From: Paracamarosporium sp. OC-R06-R3
Lineage: Eukaryota; Ascomycota; Dothideomycetes; Pleosporales; Didymosphaeriaceae
Assembly (NCBI GenBank): GCA_019828545.1
Contig: JACVRA010000248.1
Location: 186,001-250,000, forward strand
Length of the DNA stretch: 64,000 bases
Reading direction: 5' to 3'
Positions 46,367-58,432 of the stretch are shown one piece after another (position 1 is the stretch's first letter; every line of letters begins with the position of its first letter). The notes beneath the pieces were generated by a model. That model was given only the letters and a program-made list of their open reading frames with translations, ran no database searches and was not told the origin of the DNA. The translations under genes were made by a program, and so were the position numbers.

Positions 46367-48257
46367 TCTCTTCCTCATGTCAAAGTGAGCGCCTTCGTAC
46401 GGGCTATGGCAACTTCCAAGGCCGCTCTACCCAGTAGACGTTCCACGGCGTCGTCATCACAAATCTCTCCTCTCGACCAAGATCGACGCCAATATCCAGG
46501 CGACACGACACAAAAGTGCACTGACTAACACTCGACGTAACTATCCAGGGGCGAATCAAGATGGCAATTTGTCTATTACGTCCTAAGGCTAGGGGAAGCT
46601 TGTGCTGATCGTCATACCTCAGCTTCAATGCCTTCTGATCGGCATGTTGGCTGGTCCCTTGGAAAGTTAAGTAGCGATTAAGGCTAGCATTAGAGGCAGG
46701 AATCGTGGAGTGGAGCTCGCCTGAGCACTGGGTAACAAGCATCCGTTCACGTCGATCCATCTCGGTGAAATAACTGCATCAGGCAGGGATATGTTAGATG
46801 GGTCGATTAGATACTGGCGGTTTGGTGCCACTCTGTAGGGAGTTGGCAATTGTACCCGACTGCGTCGGACTAGTGGCGCACTGCATGCCAGCGCGACATC
46901 TTTCTCAGGACCACAATAGCCTTAGAGAAACCTACGTGCAACGCCTTCACATTGCATGCAAATCTGCTGATAAACCATCAACTTGATGACGTGTGATTGA
47001 ACTGCCAGCAGGCGACCGACCCGCGGCATAAAGTGGTCATATCCGAGGGACCTTCTGGCCAGGAAACGTGCGGGCGGTCAGAACCTGGCGGTCGGCATGG
47101 TCACCCTGGTTCGTGCTGGCAAAAGGAGAACATGGTTTCACGAATCACGTTCAGGTACCATCGAGATACCAGGATTCTCGGCACAGAGCGGGCCTGTGGC
47201 GACGAATTGTGGCTGCTGAGGGATTCCGCATGCAGATTCAATGGTATTTTTGCATTGAGTTAGTTCGTCCAGTAGTGAACAGCATCCAAACCCATGAAGT
47301 GGCGAATAGATGCCTTTGTGTAGTTCCACGTTGTTGCGCGCCGTTGAAACCGCCTGAGAGTGGAGCGAAGCGACCAGACCGGTTGCAAACCGCTGACGGC
47401 CGGTGTGTGCTAGGGTCAAACGTCAGTGCCAATGGAGTTCTTCAATGGCTAACCTAAGCCAAGCTCTTTGTTATAGACCAGGGTTGCGTTATAGGGCTGG
47501 AAACCCTATAGAAAAGTGAACGATGCAGGGCTGTGTTGCATGTTTCCCTGCGTCATGCAGCATTCACCTGCCTTGGAACTAGGGCGGTGACGGCTGTATC
47601 GTGTGGTGGCGTTTCGCAGGAGATGAGATGGGATTGTGGCGAGAATGCATGGTGTTGTTGTGAAAGCTGGGGTTCGGCTCGGTTGGGAATGCGAAAGCGT
47701 TGCTGGCGGGAAGCCACGGCCCACATAACGCCCCACGTCACTGCCCCTTTGGCCGGATCGACGTCACACGTTCACCGCCCCATTTGTGCCTTGCAGTCTC
47801 TCGGTCGCTTATCCGTGATTTACATCATCGACGGCGTATCTCATGATGACCGTCCAATTGCACGATTGTATTAATTTATTGGTAACTTTATTTCTGTCTG
47901 CCAGCGGCAGTGGCATTCGGACTCCTTCCACGCGAGCTTGGCAGGTGTTTGGAACCGTGGGATGAGAAGACGTACCTGAAACGGTTGGCAGCATGGACAG
48001 GTACGCAACCAAGGAAGACGTTTCATCACACCTGGGCAGTCGTCCGGGCCTCGACAGGATCATGTCCAGTATGAGATCATCAGGCACGCTCAAGGATTGC
48101 GAAAAGCAAACATGAAAACTTCTATGCATAAAAACGGTGTTGTACACATTAGGTATCGAGCAGGACGAGACGCCGAAAATAGAATACACCATGCAACAAT
48201 GCAGATCCCAACCATACAATGCAATGCAAATCGCTTCAACAATAGACTTTTTAGCGC
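46367..48257. other. Intergenic 1.9 kb, no gene seen
   Basis: Mutually overlapping short frames only (for example 47068..47457), none with a family resemblance or splice-consistent extension. It includes upstream control DNA of the hydrophobin and the 3' flank of the permease. Confidence 0.5.
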
Positions 48258-49918
48258 TCAGAAAACTTTGTTGAACATCTTCGTCCACATGCTCCTGGGG
48301 CTCTCTTCCCACGTCTCAGCAAGTTCATCGTGGAACTTGCCAGTGTCAATGTCCGCGTAGGCCGACGTGATGAAGCTGGACCGGGTGAAAATCTTGTGGC
48401 CGAGGTACAACACGGCGAAGAGGATCAGACTGACATATGCGATGAAAAAATCCTCAACATTCCAGGGCACAAACGCGGTAAAGCCTTGTGTGAGGGTGAT
48501 GATGACACAGAACACGAGGCCGTACCACGCGAACCAGTCGCCGCCCCAAGCCCTGTACGGGAGGTTGTCGCGATCGATGTTTTGTGCCCGGAGAGCCTTA
48601 GTGAACGCGAGGTAGCAGATGAAGATGCAGCACCATGCGATAAGTCCAGCCACACTGGTAATGTTCAACAGCCAGTTGAAAGCTTCGGTACCGTTTTCGG
48701 AGCAGTTCAAATAGCCCAACGCACCTACAGCAGCCGTGACGGTAACTGAAACGTAAGGAACACCGCGCTTTGATGTAAGCTGGAGGATGCGCGGTGCGCA
48801 GCTTTGCTCCGAGAGACCAACAAGAATACGGCTTCCGGAGTAGACGTTCGAGCTGGCAGCAGAGAGGACCGCTGTGAGGAGGACCGCGTTGATGATGTGT
48901 GGGAGAACTTGGACGCCCGCGAGCTGTGCAGCAATGACCAGTGGTGATGAGCTAGCGTTAGTCTCTCCGATGAGAAGCGCTTCGTTGTCGTAGGGAACGA
49001 CGATACCGATGAAGAAAATGGTGAAAACAAAGAGCAGGAAAATGCTCCAGAAAGTCCTTCGGATGGCTTTCGGCATCGTCACCCTTGGGTTCGTACTTTC
49101 ACCAGCACCCACGGCTACCAGTTCAGATCCTTGGAACGAGAAAGCTGCTGCAACCAACACTGCCCAGAAGCTGACAAACTTGGCCTTAGGTCCTTCGGTC
49201 AAATAAGGAGCAAATGATCCCGGATTGTCCCAGTACTTGAAACCAATGTAGCCTTGCTGACCAGCACCGGCGTTGATGCAGATGGAGAAGATCATGAAGC
49301 CGACCAAAGCCATAACCTTCAGCGAAGCGAACCAGAACTCGAATTCGCCAAATAGATCTACGGGCAAAAAGTTCACTAACGTGATGGGAACCCAGAAGAT
49401 GGAGATGAAGATGGCGATGTTGAGACTGGAGTTCCACCATTGGATGATAAGACCAGCTGCGCTAAGCTCCAAAGCATAGGTAATGCTCCAGCTGAACCAA
49501 TATATCCATCCCATGGAGAATCCGAGAGATGGGTCCACGAAGCGGGATGCGTATTGCGTAAAGGCACCAGAGATTGGTAGGTAGGTCGACATTTCAGCGA
49601 GCGCTTGCATGACGGCGTATACGAGGGTTCCGATGAAGACATAGGCGAGAAGAGCTCCTGCTGGACCCGCGGTCGCGATACTCTTGCCTGAGGCGATGAA
49701 GATTCCCGTACCGACAGTACCACCTTTCTGCTGTAAGCAATGTGTCAAGGACTTGATGGTTTCGTGAACATACCGATGGCGACGAATTGCAGATGACGAC
49801 TTGACAACTTCCTCTGCAACTTCGCGTCGGGTGGAGAACCCTGCTTCTCGACATCGCTCGACGAATGCGGCTGCGACTTCTCTGACCTATTGTCCATTTT
49901 CGGCGTGATGCTCTCCAT
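48258..49918 (-). CDS. Amino acid permease (APC superfamily, fungal AAP/YAT type)
   Basis: Plasma-membrane amino acid/proton symporter. Exons 49918..49774 and 49723..48258 give 536 residues. The cytosolic N-terminus (about 48 residues) ends in RKLSSRHLQFVAIGGTVGTG, the conserved start of helix 1, restored by splicing across the intron. Twelve hydrophobic helices follow, with family motifs ALAEMSTYLPISGAFTQYAS, FSFQGSELVAVGAGESTNPR and LSAASSNVYSGSRILVGLSE. The C-terminal tail is short and acidic-aromatic (AETWEESPRSMW). Substrate range cannot be read from sequence. Lysines in the tails are possible ubiquitination sites. The frame is intact. Confidence 0.95.
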
Positions 49919-51646
49919 TATGAGGACTTTGTTTCAACTGGTCTCCAAGGAAGATACCAGGAAGATTAGATGGCACCGCAGTGGTGGAGATCTGGCCCCT
50001 TCGAGGTCGGGATGGTATTGACGAGTCACCGATGAATGATTCACAATTCACGGAGGACTGCTGAGGTCTATTTCAAAGTCACCGTGCATGCACCCCCACA
50101 GGCTCTGTGCCGCCACTATCATGGTCTCTCGGGACCTGGGTCCCCATAGTCACCTCAAAGGCCTTCTTGAAAATTTCTTCATGGTGGTCCCACCGTGGTC
50201 TCACTGGAGGGCCTCTTAAGTGTCAAAGCGTGATGGCCGCCGGCAATGAAAAATCGGCAAGGACAATGCCGGTTATGTGCGGATCGCCACACCCAGATCG
50301 AGTGCATCCCACAGCGCGATGGCCGCGAACGGGCAAGACGATGTTACCGCGGTGTCAGTGCGTGAGCTATTTGGCAGATTTACGAAAATTCTGCGTCGGC
50401 TAGCGGATAAGCACGCAAAGATGGAGAGCTTGTTGAAGACTTGGCAACGCCGAGTGGATCTTGAGCGGGAATGACTAAGCTGGCTTGCCCGAATGCAACA
50501 CAATTCCCGGAGCCGTCGCTTTTCCGTGCCATCATTCCGCCGGGTGTGGCCGTCGCCATCGTCGCTATCAGCCCGTTGACTCAGCCATATTACAGATTCA
50601 TGAACAGAGGATCACACTGCTGGCTATCGACAACAACGAGACCTGCTGCGAGCCGCAACTCAGAACGACCGATCAACATCAGCAACGGAATTCGGTCCAG
50701 AACGCCGTCATTGGATCCCAATCCAAGCCGTGTGTCTCACACATTGCGTGCCTACTTTGTACGAGACAACAAGCAATATCATCGAATATGGTTTAGGGTC
50801 TAGGTGAAATGTCGCCATCCAGATGCTCTACAAGGACACCCTGCCTTCTCCGCACTCTTGCCCCACTGGCTAATGTATCACCGTTCGATTCAAGGATTCA
50901 CTCTTATGTTGCTCTTCAGAGTCGCGCGCGTTCCCGCCTAATCCAGATCCATCGTCATGAAGCCGGACGCAAGCTCCGGTAAATATGAACGAAGTCGATG
51001 ACGCAAAGTCTTATTTGTAGAACTCGAATGCGGCCAGATCTACAAGAGTGAATATTGAGCTTTCCGCCGTTGTGACTCTGACTAAGATAATGAAGCTCCG
51101 TTAAGTCGCCACGCCCGTATCCTGGTAGACTAGAAGCGCACTGTCTCAGCCCTATGCACATCTAGAACATACCATGCTCCCGACGCAGCCATTGAGTATA
51201 TCTCAATATGGGGAAGCGAGACATGCATTACTATTTGTCTTGTCAGTGGACGTATAGGATATGAGACAGCTTTCCTTGCTCGTAAAAAACAAAGAGGTAG
51301 GTTTTGAAGAGCATCATGATGATCAAACTAATTTTCCCTTATGGAACTGGTCTGGACTGTCTCTGCAGCTGCTGTTCGTGATGACACCGTCGCTTCGCGC
51401 TCACTTCCAGGGCTTATCCAATTCGAATTACAGAATTCCTAAACCTTCGATCGTCGATAACTGTGTTCCTGGTTGTCAATCACGAAACCAACCTGCCCCA
51501 GGCTCTCGGATGGGATACATAATGACCAGCTTTCGGACACCTTGTGGAAATCACAACGTCGCGCATTACTTTCTAAGCTTCAACTTTATAGGCGCCGTGC
51601 AACACTCGTGGCTCACTGTGTGATTGTACAGAACAGGACATAAGCG
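49919..51646. other. Intergenic 1.7 kb; one small open frame of interest
   Basis: No conventional gene. A 51-codon frame from ATG 50319 to 50474 reads as a basic amphipathic helix (RFTKILRRLADKHAKMESLL) and is noted under findings. Other frames look like chance. Confidence 0.4.
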
Positions 51647-52744
51647 ATGGGCATTGACACAACGCTTCGGTTGCACTGGACACAACGCATAGCTCTTGTC
51701 AGACATAATCTCCATGCAGCCAGACGAACAAACGACTTCACCTTCTTCAAAACTCTCCAGGCACACGCCATCGTTGATGGAACGGATCACGTGGCAATTC
51801 TCCATTCCGTCCTCGGAAATGATGCCGATTCAGTCCTTTCGACGCTCGACAATCTCAATGCCGGAATCGCATACGTGCACCAAGATGCCTTCAAAGCAGT
51901 CTACGATGGCGCAAAGTCTACCATGTACAAGGCTGACAACTCCCCTTCCAGCCGACGATCCCTCTTACGAGTCGACATCTGTCAACAACGCGACATGGCA
52001 GACCATGCAATCGACAAGACCGCCAATTCAGCGGTCCAGCTCATCCATGCCCAGCCTGCCCACTGCCAGGACGCGGTCGCCAACGCCTGGATCACAGGAA
52101 CGACGATAATTTCGGACGCTGTGTGTGTCTGTTTGAACGAAATGGAAGCCATTGAGGATAACCTTGATGACTTTATTCGTCTCGAATATTCGTGGAGCAG
52201 CATCCAGAGTTCTGTGGATGCTGCAATCTCAGCATTACGTGGCATCTTCAGTCTGATGGAACGCTCAGTTCACGTATCAAGCAATTCTTCGCGCAATCTC
52301 AGCATCTCCTCAATGGGCGGCTCTGAGAGTGGTGGCGGAAGTAGCTTCCGTAGCAGGAACTCCTCTACAGCGTCAGTTTTTGGTGGTCTAATCAAGAGAG
52401 CTTTCAGCCATGCTCAGAACATGGGTCCACCACCTCCTGCTGCACCTAAATCCGGACGGACAAGCTCGTTGTCTATACCTGATGTGAACCCAAGGGGCAT
52501 ACGGCTGAGCATCAGCGCCTCATGTCCAACGAGGATGCCCACCTATACCGATCACCCACACACCCTGTTATCGACAATCCCGCCCACACCCAGCAGTCAC
52601 GAAACACCAACAGCTGCAGCAAGTCCTTTCAGACCGAAAGGCGATTACTTCGCGTTCGACATGGAGAAAGAAATCAATAAAGCAAACAAAGAGAGCTTGC
52701 CCTCCCCGATCGACCTTATGCAGATGTTCGTATATACCACATAG
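51647..52744 (+). CDS. Hypothetical protein with helical N-terminal domain and Ser/Pro-rich tail
   Basis: One 365-residue frame from ATG 51647. Family not recognised. Residues 1-210 are alpha-helical and Ala/Asp-rich (HLHAARRTNDF-like opening, VLSTLDNLNAGIAYVHQDAF, SSVDAAISALRGIFSLMERS). Residues 210-350 are Ser/Gly/Pro-rich and likely disordered, with stretches such as SESGGGSSFRSRNSSTAS and MGPPPPAAPKSGR. The C-terminus is KANKESLPSPIDLMQMFVYTT. No signal peptide or membrane helix. A 3' intron extending the product cannot be excluded. Ser-rich segments suggest phosphorylation. Confidence 0.72.
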   Translation: MGIDTTLRLHWTQRIALVRHNLHAARRTNDFTFFKTLQAHAIVDGTDHVAILHSVLGNDADSVLSTLDNLNAGIAYVHQDAFKAVYDGAKSTMYKADNSPSSRRSLLRVDICQQRDMADHAIDKTANSAVQLIHAQPAHCQDAVANAWITGTTIISDAVCVCLNEMEAIEDNLDDFIRLEYSWSSIQSSVDAAISALRGIFSLMERSVHVSSNSSRNLSISSMGGSESGGGSSFRSRNSSTASVFGGLIKRAFSHAQNMGPPPPAAPKSGRTSSLSIPDVNPRGIRLSISASCPTRMPTYTDHPHTLLSTIPPTPSSHETPTAAASPFRPKGDYFAFDMEKEINKANKESLPSPIDLMQMFVYTT

Positions 52745-54108
52745 CCTAGGCAATGCAAGGCATAGCTAACAGCTAATACAGTGAAAGCATGGATCCACTG
52801 TACTCACCAATTGCGGCCGACCTTGTGAAGGTGCCAATGCCACTGACTCTTCGAAGGCTCTCGGAGTCTTTTGCTATGTCCCCGCCGGCCGCCGTTGGTG
52901 CTTAGTTCAACGCGCTGTGCCGCCGGACTTCCACATTCGTGTTTTTCGAGAACGTTGTCGAGTATTCTTTATCTGCACGGCACAGCACAGTTCGGTCCAG
53001 CGACAGTTTCCCGATTCCTTTTCTGTAGACATTTTCTTGAAAACTATAATGTTTGGGGCTCGTTCGCTTCCTTGTCGATATGGTTATATGTACGTAGAGA
53101 TGCCTTCTCAGAATACTCAATCTAGAATGCTTATCTGTTTTTTCGCTCTATGCCCCGTCCGCTTTCCAATCATAAGCTGGCAGTCCTACCCCACGCCTTG
53201 GTCCAGAACTTAGTGCGCAAGAAAAGCCAGTGCGCCGCCCAATATGCAGGTACCGGAGGCTGTGTGTAGACCGGCGCACACTAACCGGGAACAATTTGAT
53301 GGTCGGGAATCCTCGAGCCCCAATACGGTTAGTCATTTTCGCAACCAAATGCCCGAATTCCCTTTTCAGGTCAAGCAGCAAGTTTCCAAGTGTCTATGCA
53401 TAGTAAGCGTATTTTGTGCTCCAACAAGTAGCTCTTCGCACCTTAGCGCTAGGACGGGTGAGGCTGATGCGGGCGTTCTCTTACCGTTGCCAGAAAAAGA
53501 AACTGAACGAGGAATCGTCCAATTCATTTTGAAACGCAGTTGTTTTGCACAACGTGCGCAAACAGACCCATCGTATCTGTTAAGGGATGTATTGGACGAG
53601 CATGATTGTACACTCGTTCCGACTACTGGGTCCTACAGATCAACAATTCTGTCGGTGCAGATCACTTCGCAGCGGCCCCAGACCACTACGCAGGAACAGC
53701 GACGCAGGAACAGCGCCGCAGCCCCCAAATAGTAATACCCCAAAATCCTCATGATCCCACTCGGGAACAGCCTCCTCGCAGGGTTGTAACAGCGCCGCAG
53801 GTATTGGTCGCGTTTCTGCCCTCTGTGGGTTGGAGCTAACGTCAGCCTCAACGCTTCACCCACTACGAGGTACGGCTAACCCAAAATAGCAGTTATGGAT
53901 CGCCGAACCACCACGCACGGCGCAGCACCCTTGAATGGTGAGTTGCTATGTAAAGTGAGCACCCGCATCATCTTCCATGTATTGATTACCGCCTATCACA
54001 ACAATCTGATGTTTGGATTTGACCGTGGGGTTTCAGTGCTTGAACCCTCGTGGACTACAACATTCACGCATACACGATAATCATCGGATACGAGACCAGC
54101 CCGACACC
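52745..54108. other. Intergenic 1.36 kb, no supported gene
   Basis: Overlapping frames up to 162 codons on both strands without domain character. A short direct repeat of CAGGAACAGCG lies near 53690. The last 100 bases are the leader of the 54109 gene. Confidence 0.45.
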
Positions 54109-54978
54109 ATGATCCTCATTTCGACACTCCTCTTGCTCCTCGTCTCAATGGTCTCAACCATTGCTGCGTCGCCCCTTCCTTCGGACTTCCATACCCTCCG
54201 CAAGCGCTCACCTTCACCACGTAACATCGTCATCGGCTTCGCAGTAGCAGTATCTGTCCTGATCATTGTCTCCATAACCATATTCCTTGGTGTACAGCGC
54301 CGGCGAACAGGATCATGGTTCCCCTGGCGCAAGCCCCTCCCACCCAGCGAGAAAACCACAGTCATCGACACCGACATGCTGAAAAGCCGAATCAGCTCGC
54401 CCATACAAATGCACTCGAGCGCCCTCCCCGAGCTCTCACCCGTCGATGCACCGTCTAAAGTCGTAGACCTCCCGCCTGCAGATGCGCACCCAAAATTCCT
54501 CGAGCTATCTGCGAGCGAGAAAATAGCGTTCGAGATGGCTCCGCCGTCACCGCGAAGACCGCCTAGTCTAGCGTCGACGGCGAGCAAGAGCTTTTACTCG
54601 AGTCGCAAGTCGTCGATTGTGACAGCATATCGGAAGAGCGTGGCGTCGGTAAAGACGACCGGGAAGAGCGTGTATTCGACACATGAGAGACCGCCAAAGG
54701 TGAATAGCTGGTTTGATCGGAAGAGTTGGTTTTGTCGGGGTGCGATGGAGGTTGAAGACGAGGAGAAGAGGATGAGAGATGTGGATGCCGTGGAAGATAC
54801 GGGTGCAACCACTGTAGCACCTCCAGCTGCGGCGGTGACAACGGACAAACGGGAGGCGAACAGGCAAAGCACTATGGATTGGTCGGGAATGGAGTGGTTG
54901 ACGAAAGTGTACAACGGACGGAAGTCCAGACGTCTGAGCGGCATAAAGACCTTTGATATTCCTGGCGATGAGAGATGA
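54109..54978 (+). CDS. Signal-peptide, single-pass membrane protein with basic/Ser-rich tail
   Basis: From ATG 54109, 289 residues. The signal peptide is MILISTLLLLLVSMVSTIAAS, then a very short outer segment ending in a KR dibasic (HTLRKRSPSPRN). A transmembrane helix follows (IVIGFAVAVSVLIIVSITIF) with QRRRTGSW after it, then a cytoplasmic tail rich in Ser/Pro and Arg/Lys (SFYSSRKSSIVTAYRKSVAS). The open frame extends upstream to 54013, but the added residues would bury the signal peptide, so the ATG at 54109 is preferred. The organisation parallels the gene at 43929. Function unknown; possible membrane tether or sensor tail. Confidence 0.78.
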   Translation: MILISTLLLLLVSMVSTIAASPLPSDFHTLRKRSPSPRNIVIGFAVAVSVLIIVSITIFLGVQRRRTGSWFPWRKPLPPSEKTTVIDTDMLKSRISSPIQMHSSALPELSPVDAPSKVVDLPPADAHPKFLELSASEKIAFEMAPPSPRRPPSLASTASKSFYSSRKSSIVTAYRKSVASVKTTGKSVYSTHERPPKVNSWFDRKSWFCRGAMEVEDEEKRMRDVDAVEDTGATTVAPPAAAVTTDKREANRQSTMDWSGMEWLTKVYNGRKSRRLSGIKTFDIPGDER

Positions 54979-55779
54979 GCGTAATACTAATGGTCAGCTT
55001 CGGGGCATTGGTCGGTAGGACAGCCAAAGCGGTCACGAGCAAGGCATAGCTTGTGCGGTAAGTTTCAGACTAGCTAGGTGTCTCTGCGAACGAAGCTGAT
55101 TATGCTCCAGCGACTCCAAGCTTTGGATGTACTACCGAGCGCTCGCTTCCATGCGAAGCGCCGGTGTTCTGTCGCTGCCGCTAGTCTTGCTGAATCGCGA
55201 GCCGCTTTGGTGTCGTCTGTCTGGTGGTTCATTGTGTATACATGGCGCGATTTCTTTTGTGTTGTAAGAATATGCTCGACGATATGATACCCACTAGAAG
55301 CTCTTTTCTAGATTTGTATTTATAATAGCAATCCTTGAAGCCACAATCGCTTCGACTTTACTATAATTTCCGAGAACTGCGAATGGCTAGCCCGTGTACT
55401 GTGACCCATGTACTATGCGCACGTGTCGTTGAAGTACTGTAAGCATGTACGCAGTGCTATGTCAAGAACATTCCATAGCGCATTGTGACTTCAAATCACG
55501 TTCTACACAACGGTTACTGTCTGCTACATTTGATTGAGGCAAATCGGACATGAATTGGAATGGGAAGTGTATTTGCACAGAAGTACAAAGACATGGAAGT
55601 ATTATGACCTTTAGAGCACCAAATATTATACGATTACTTATATGTTGCATTTTCCATGAACTCCTTGCAAGACCCCTAATACCCAATCTAATGCCAATTT
55701 TAATGCGTTGTCAAAGCAATGAAAAGACCATTCCTAACATTCCACAATTCCATCTCTATATTGATTTTGGCCTCTATTC
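54979..55779. other. Convergent intergenic region
   Basis: The 3' flanks of the 54109 gene and the iminopeptidase gene. AT-rich after 55260; no gene is recognised. Confidence 0.45.
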
Positions 55780-56936
55780 TCATTCCAAGTGAAGGTCTTT
55801 CTTCCCAAGTTCATCGCAGAACTGAATCAGCTTACTCAAGATATCTGGCTCCTAAGTGAGGAAGTTAGCTACCAGAGCATAAGATTCAGATAAAACATTG
55901 ACTCACCATAGCACTATGTCCTGCCTTCGGCAGCCAATGCAGTTCACTGTTAGGCAAGCGCTTGTTGATCTCATACGCAGCTCGAGGAGGGCATATCAGA
56001 TCCAAACGTCCCTGTGCGATGCGTGCTGTCTGGTATTAGTTTACCATAGTAATTAAGAGTGTGGTATCAACTCACTCGGAATATGCTTGATCTTCTCACA
56101 ACCATCCAACAGCTCCGTAGGTCCCAAAAAGCACCCATTCAGCATGAAATGCGTACAAACCCTCGCAGAGGTCAACGTATTTGCGTGATCGTTCAGTATC
56201 TCTTCAACTTCATCATCACCGCGCTCTTCCTGGACTGTCGCAAAAGTAGTTTCTGGTCTGTCCCACTCATATGCTGCTTGGCGCGCAACAGACAGGTCCT
56301 CCGACATGACTAACTCGTGATATGCTGCCACAATATTTCCTCGTTTCTCCGGTGCAATATAGTCTCGGAAGCGATCATATACCTCGGGAAAGATCATTTC
56401 AGTGGAAAGCGCATGCCGGTCGTTTTCTTCTTTTGTCCCTAGGAAGACACCGCGTAGGACGAGCGAGCCACATTTATCAGGGTACGCTTGAGCGTATGCG
56501 AGACTCAGTGTGGACCCCCATGACCCGCCGAACACTATGTGCCATTTGTTGATCCCTAGGTGCTTCCGCAGGGCCTCGATATCTGAGACGAGAGCTTGTG
56601 TATTGTTCTCGCGAATCTCGCCCTGTGGAGTGGACAAGCCTGTTCCACGTTGATCGAGAAGAACGACCCGATATATGGAGGGATCAAAGAACACTGTATT
56701 CTGCTTTCCGCAGCCTGTAGAGCCAGGCCCGCCGTGGAGAAAGATGACTGCTTATTGTCAGCCTCACTGATCGCAAATCCATCTCGAACTTTCCGATCCT
56801 TTGGAATTTTGAGAAACTTACCTAGCTTTCCATCCTTCTTGCCGTGTTGATAATAATGTACTGTATGAAGCTCACTAACTTGCAAATAACTGCTATCAAA
56901 CGCATCATCATGCAAATAACCAATGCTGGATGCCAT
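55780..56936 (-). CDS. Proline iminopeptidase-like alpha/beta hydrolase (S33)
   Basis: Probable cytosolic aminopeptidase removing N-terminal proline. Exons 56936..56822, 56750..56076, 56025..55907 and 55851..55780 join to 326 residues. The oxyanion motif HGGPGSTG (about 43-50) is followed by LLDQRGTGLSTP and the nucleophile elbow GGSWGS (Ser about 115), all diagnostic of the prolyl iminopeptidase group. The acid GRLDLICPP is in exon 3, and the catalytic histidine region KAGHSAM sits at the exon 3/4 junction. Length fits the family (about 310-330). Intron 1 ends in an AAG acceptor, less common than CAG/TAG but required by the frame. The start MASSIGYLHDDAF is the first ATG. Confidence 0.93.
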
Positions 56937-56998
56937 CTTGAGCAAAGCACGTTTGAAAGTATTCAGGTTTTGAAACAGAGTTGGGAGCTGGTGCGAAA

Positions 56999-57004
56999 TT
57001 TATA
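56999..57004 (-). promoter_or_regulatory. TATA box of the iminopeptidase gene
   Basis: Minus-strand TATAAA 63-68 bases before the ATG at 56936. Assigned by motif and spacing only. Confidence 0.4.
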
Positions 57005-57431
57005 TCCATAGAGATACATGGGCTTTTTCAATCTAGGAAGGAGATATGAACGGATAAGGATCCGGAATGAGTCAGCTGATTCCCGGATTTACAGGCAACA
57101 ATGTCACGTGATCAAGACACAGGAGTCGACCTGCTGGTTGGGGCTTGGTCTGAACATTCGATAAAGAGAACAGAAAAATTCTTCATTCTCCTGAAACTAG
57201 ATTCCATAACTGGCTTGCTGTCGGCGATATGTCCACGGTAGTATGTGACGAAGTATATGTACCACACAAAGAACGTAAAAAGGAATCACCGGAACGCGAA
57301 TGAAGATAAGCCTTCACACATAGATCTATTTCTGAATAAGCTAAGATCACCATCGGAAGTGGCTGCAGAATAGTCTCTGAAGTGATGGATATAATCACTA
57401 AAACCTAGGCTGAGATGAATGCGCTCGCCAT
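57005..57431. other. Intergenic, no gene seen
   Basis: Upstream DNA of the iminopeptidase and 3' flank of the LPMO gene. No feature beyond the TATA box at 56999 is supported. Confidence 0.45.
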
Positions 57432-58271
57432 TTAGTTGGCGGATGTCCACACAGGCGGTCCTGGTATACTGTATCCCGCATGATCAGGTGTTGTGTGGAT
57501 GTTAAGGGTCAAGCTCGGTTCATCTCCTTTGTACAGTGTCCTCGCATCAACACCGCCAGCAATAGTCTTGATTCCAGAGCCTTCTACCTTCAAATTTACA
57601 CATTGAGGATAGAACTCTGCTCCATCAAGAGAGTATGGGCCCGTGCTCGTGAATGCAACGTGCAAAGCAATGATCTCGTGACGGAGTACATACTCGCCGG
57701 GCGCCAGTTGTGGTGGAATGCGCACAGCCCTGTGCGCAAACGATCAGTGATAAGATACTCAAAGGTGCCTTCTTTTAACATACCATGATCCGTTGTTGGC
57801 AATCAAGTCATCAGTAGCCCAATAGCCTTCCTGGTACGCCGAGCTGTTGATCCATCCACGTTCCTCGATCTTGACGAACTTCAGCGTTGCCATATCCACG
57901 TTTGCGCAAGGGCCATTGCAAGCAGCCAAGTAACTGATTATCGGACCATGATGTCCTACTGGCCATGCCTGACCGGCCATCCACCATCGTAAACGTACAT
58001 CGGCACCGGCAGCAACGGGAGCACTGATGTTAGCATTCGATGCACCTTTCGCGCAGATAATTTGCGGTTGATTCGCATCGGATGGGTGAAGGGGGCCTCC
58101 ACCAAAATTGGTGGTATACCATGCTGGTGTATCGGATGGGTAGGCTTTCAGGTCGCCGTTTGCATCCCATCCATTATAGCGGTGGCCGTTAGCCCAAATG
58201 TCATGAATCATGCCATGGCTGAAGGCAAAAGAGGCCCATGAAATCCACAGAAATATTGAGTATGAATGCAT
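57432..58271 (-). CDS. AA9 lytic polysaccharide monooxygenase (formerly GH61)
   Basis: Secreted copper enzyme that oxidatively cleaves cellulose or related glucans. Exons 58271..57784 and 57729..57432 give 261 residues. The signal peptide (residues 1-18) ends so that His19 becomes the mature N-terminus (HGMIHDIW), forming the histidine brace with His107 or His108 in VGHHGPIISYLA. LRHEIIALHVAF and GAEFYPQCVNLKV supply the conserved second-shell His/Gln-type positions and the axial Tyr (FYPQC). The catalytic module is complete and there is no carbohydrate-binding module. The intron lies in GSW-AVRIP. Typical of plant-biomass-degrading or plant-infecting fungi. Confidence 0.94.
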
Positions 58272-58425
58272 GACTTCGTTCCCATAAGTGACAGTGAGCT
58301 CAAAGGTACAAAGAATGTCAGGTGGGTGGGAAAAGCGGAACCTAAGCGGTGCCCGGCTGTGGTGCCGCGACCTACTTGGCGTCGTCTCCGCGCACAGCTC
58401 TTACGATCCATCAATCCGGCGCCAA

Positions 58426-58432
58426 TATATAT
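58426..58432 (-). promoter_or_regulatory. TATA-like box upstream of the LPMO gene
   Basis: TATATAT about 155 bases before the LPMO ATG, next to a GC-rich GGCGCC palindrome. Assigned by position only. Confidence 0.35.

Noticed and set aside
47068..47457. 129-codon plus-strand frame between hydrophobin and permease
   Set aside because: No family resemblance, overlapped by equally long opposite-strand frames, and no promoter-like start.
53244..53732. 162-codon plus-strand frame
   Set aside because: Composition and context look random; its end contains a small CAGGAACAGCG repeat, and no domain or splice partner was found.
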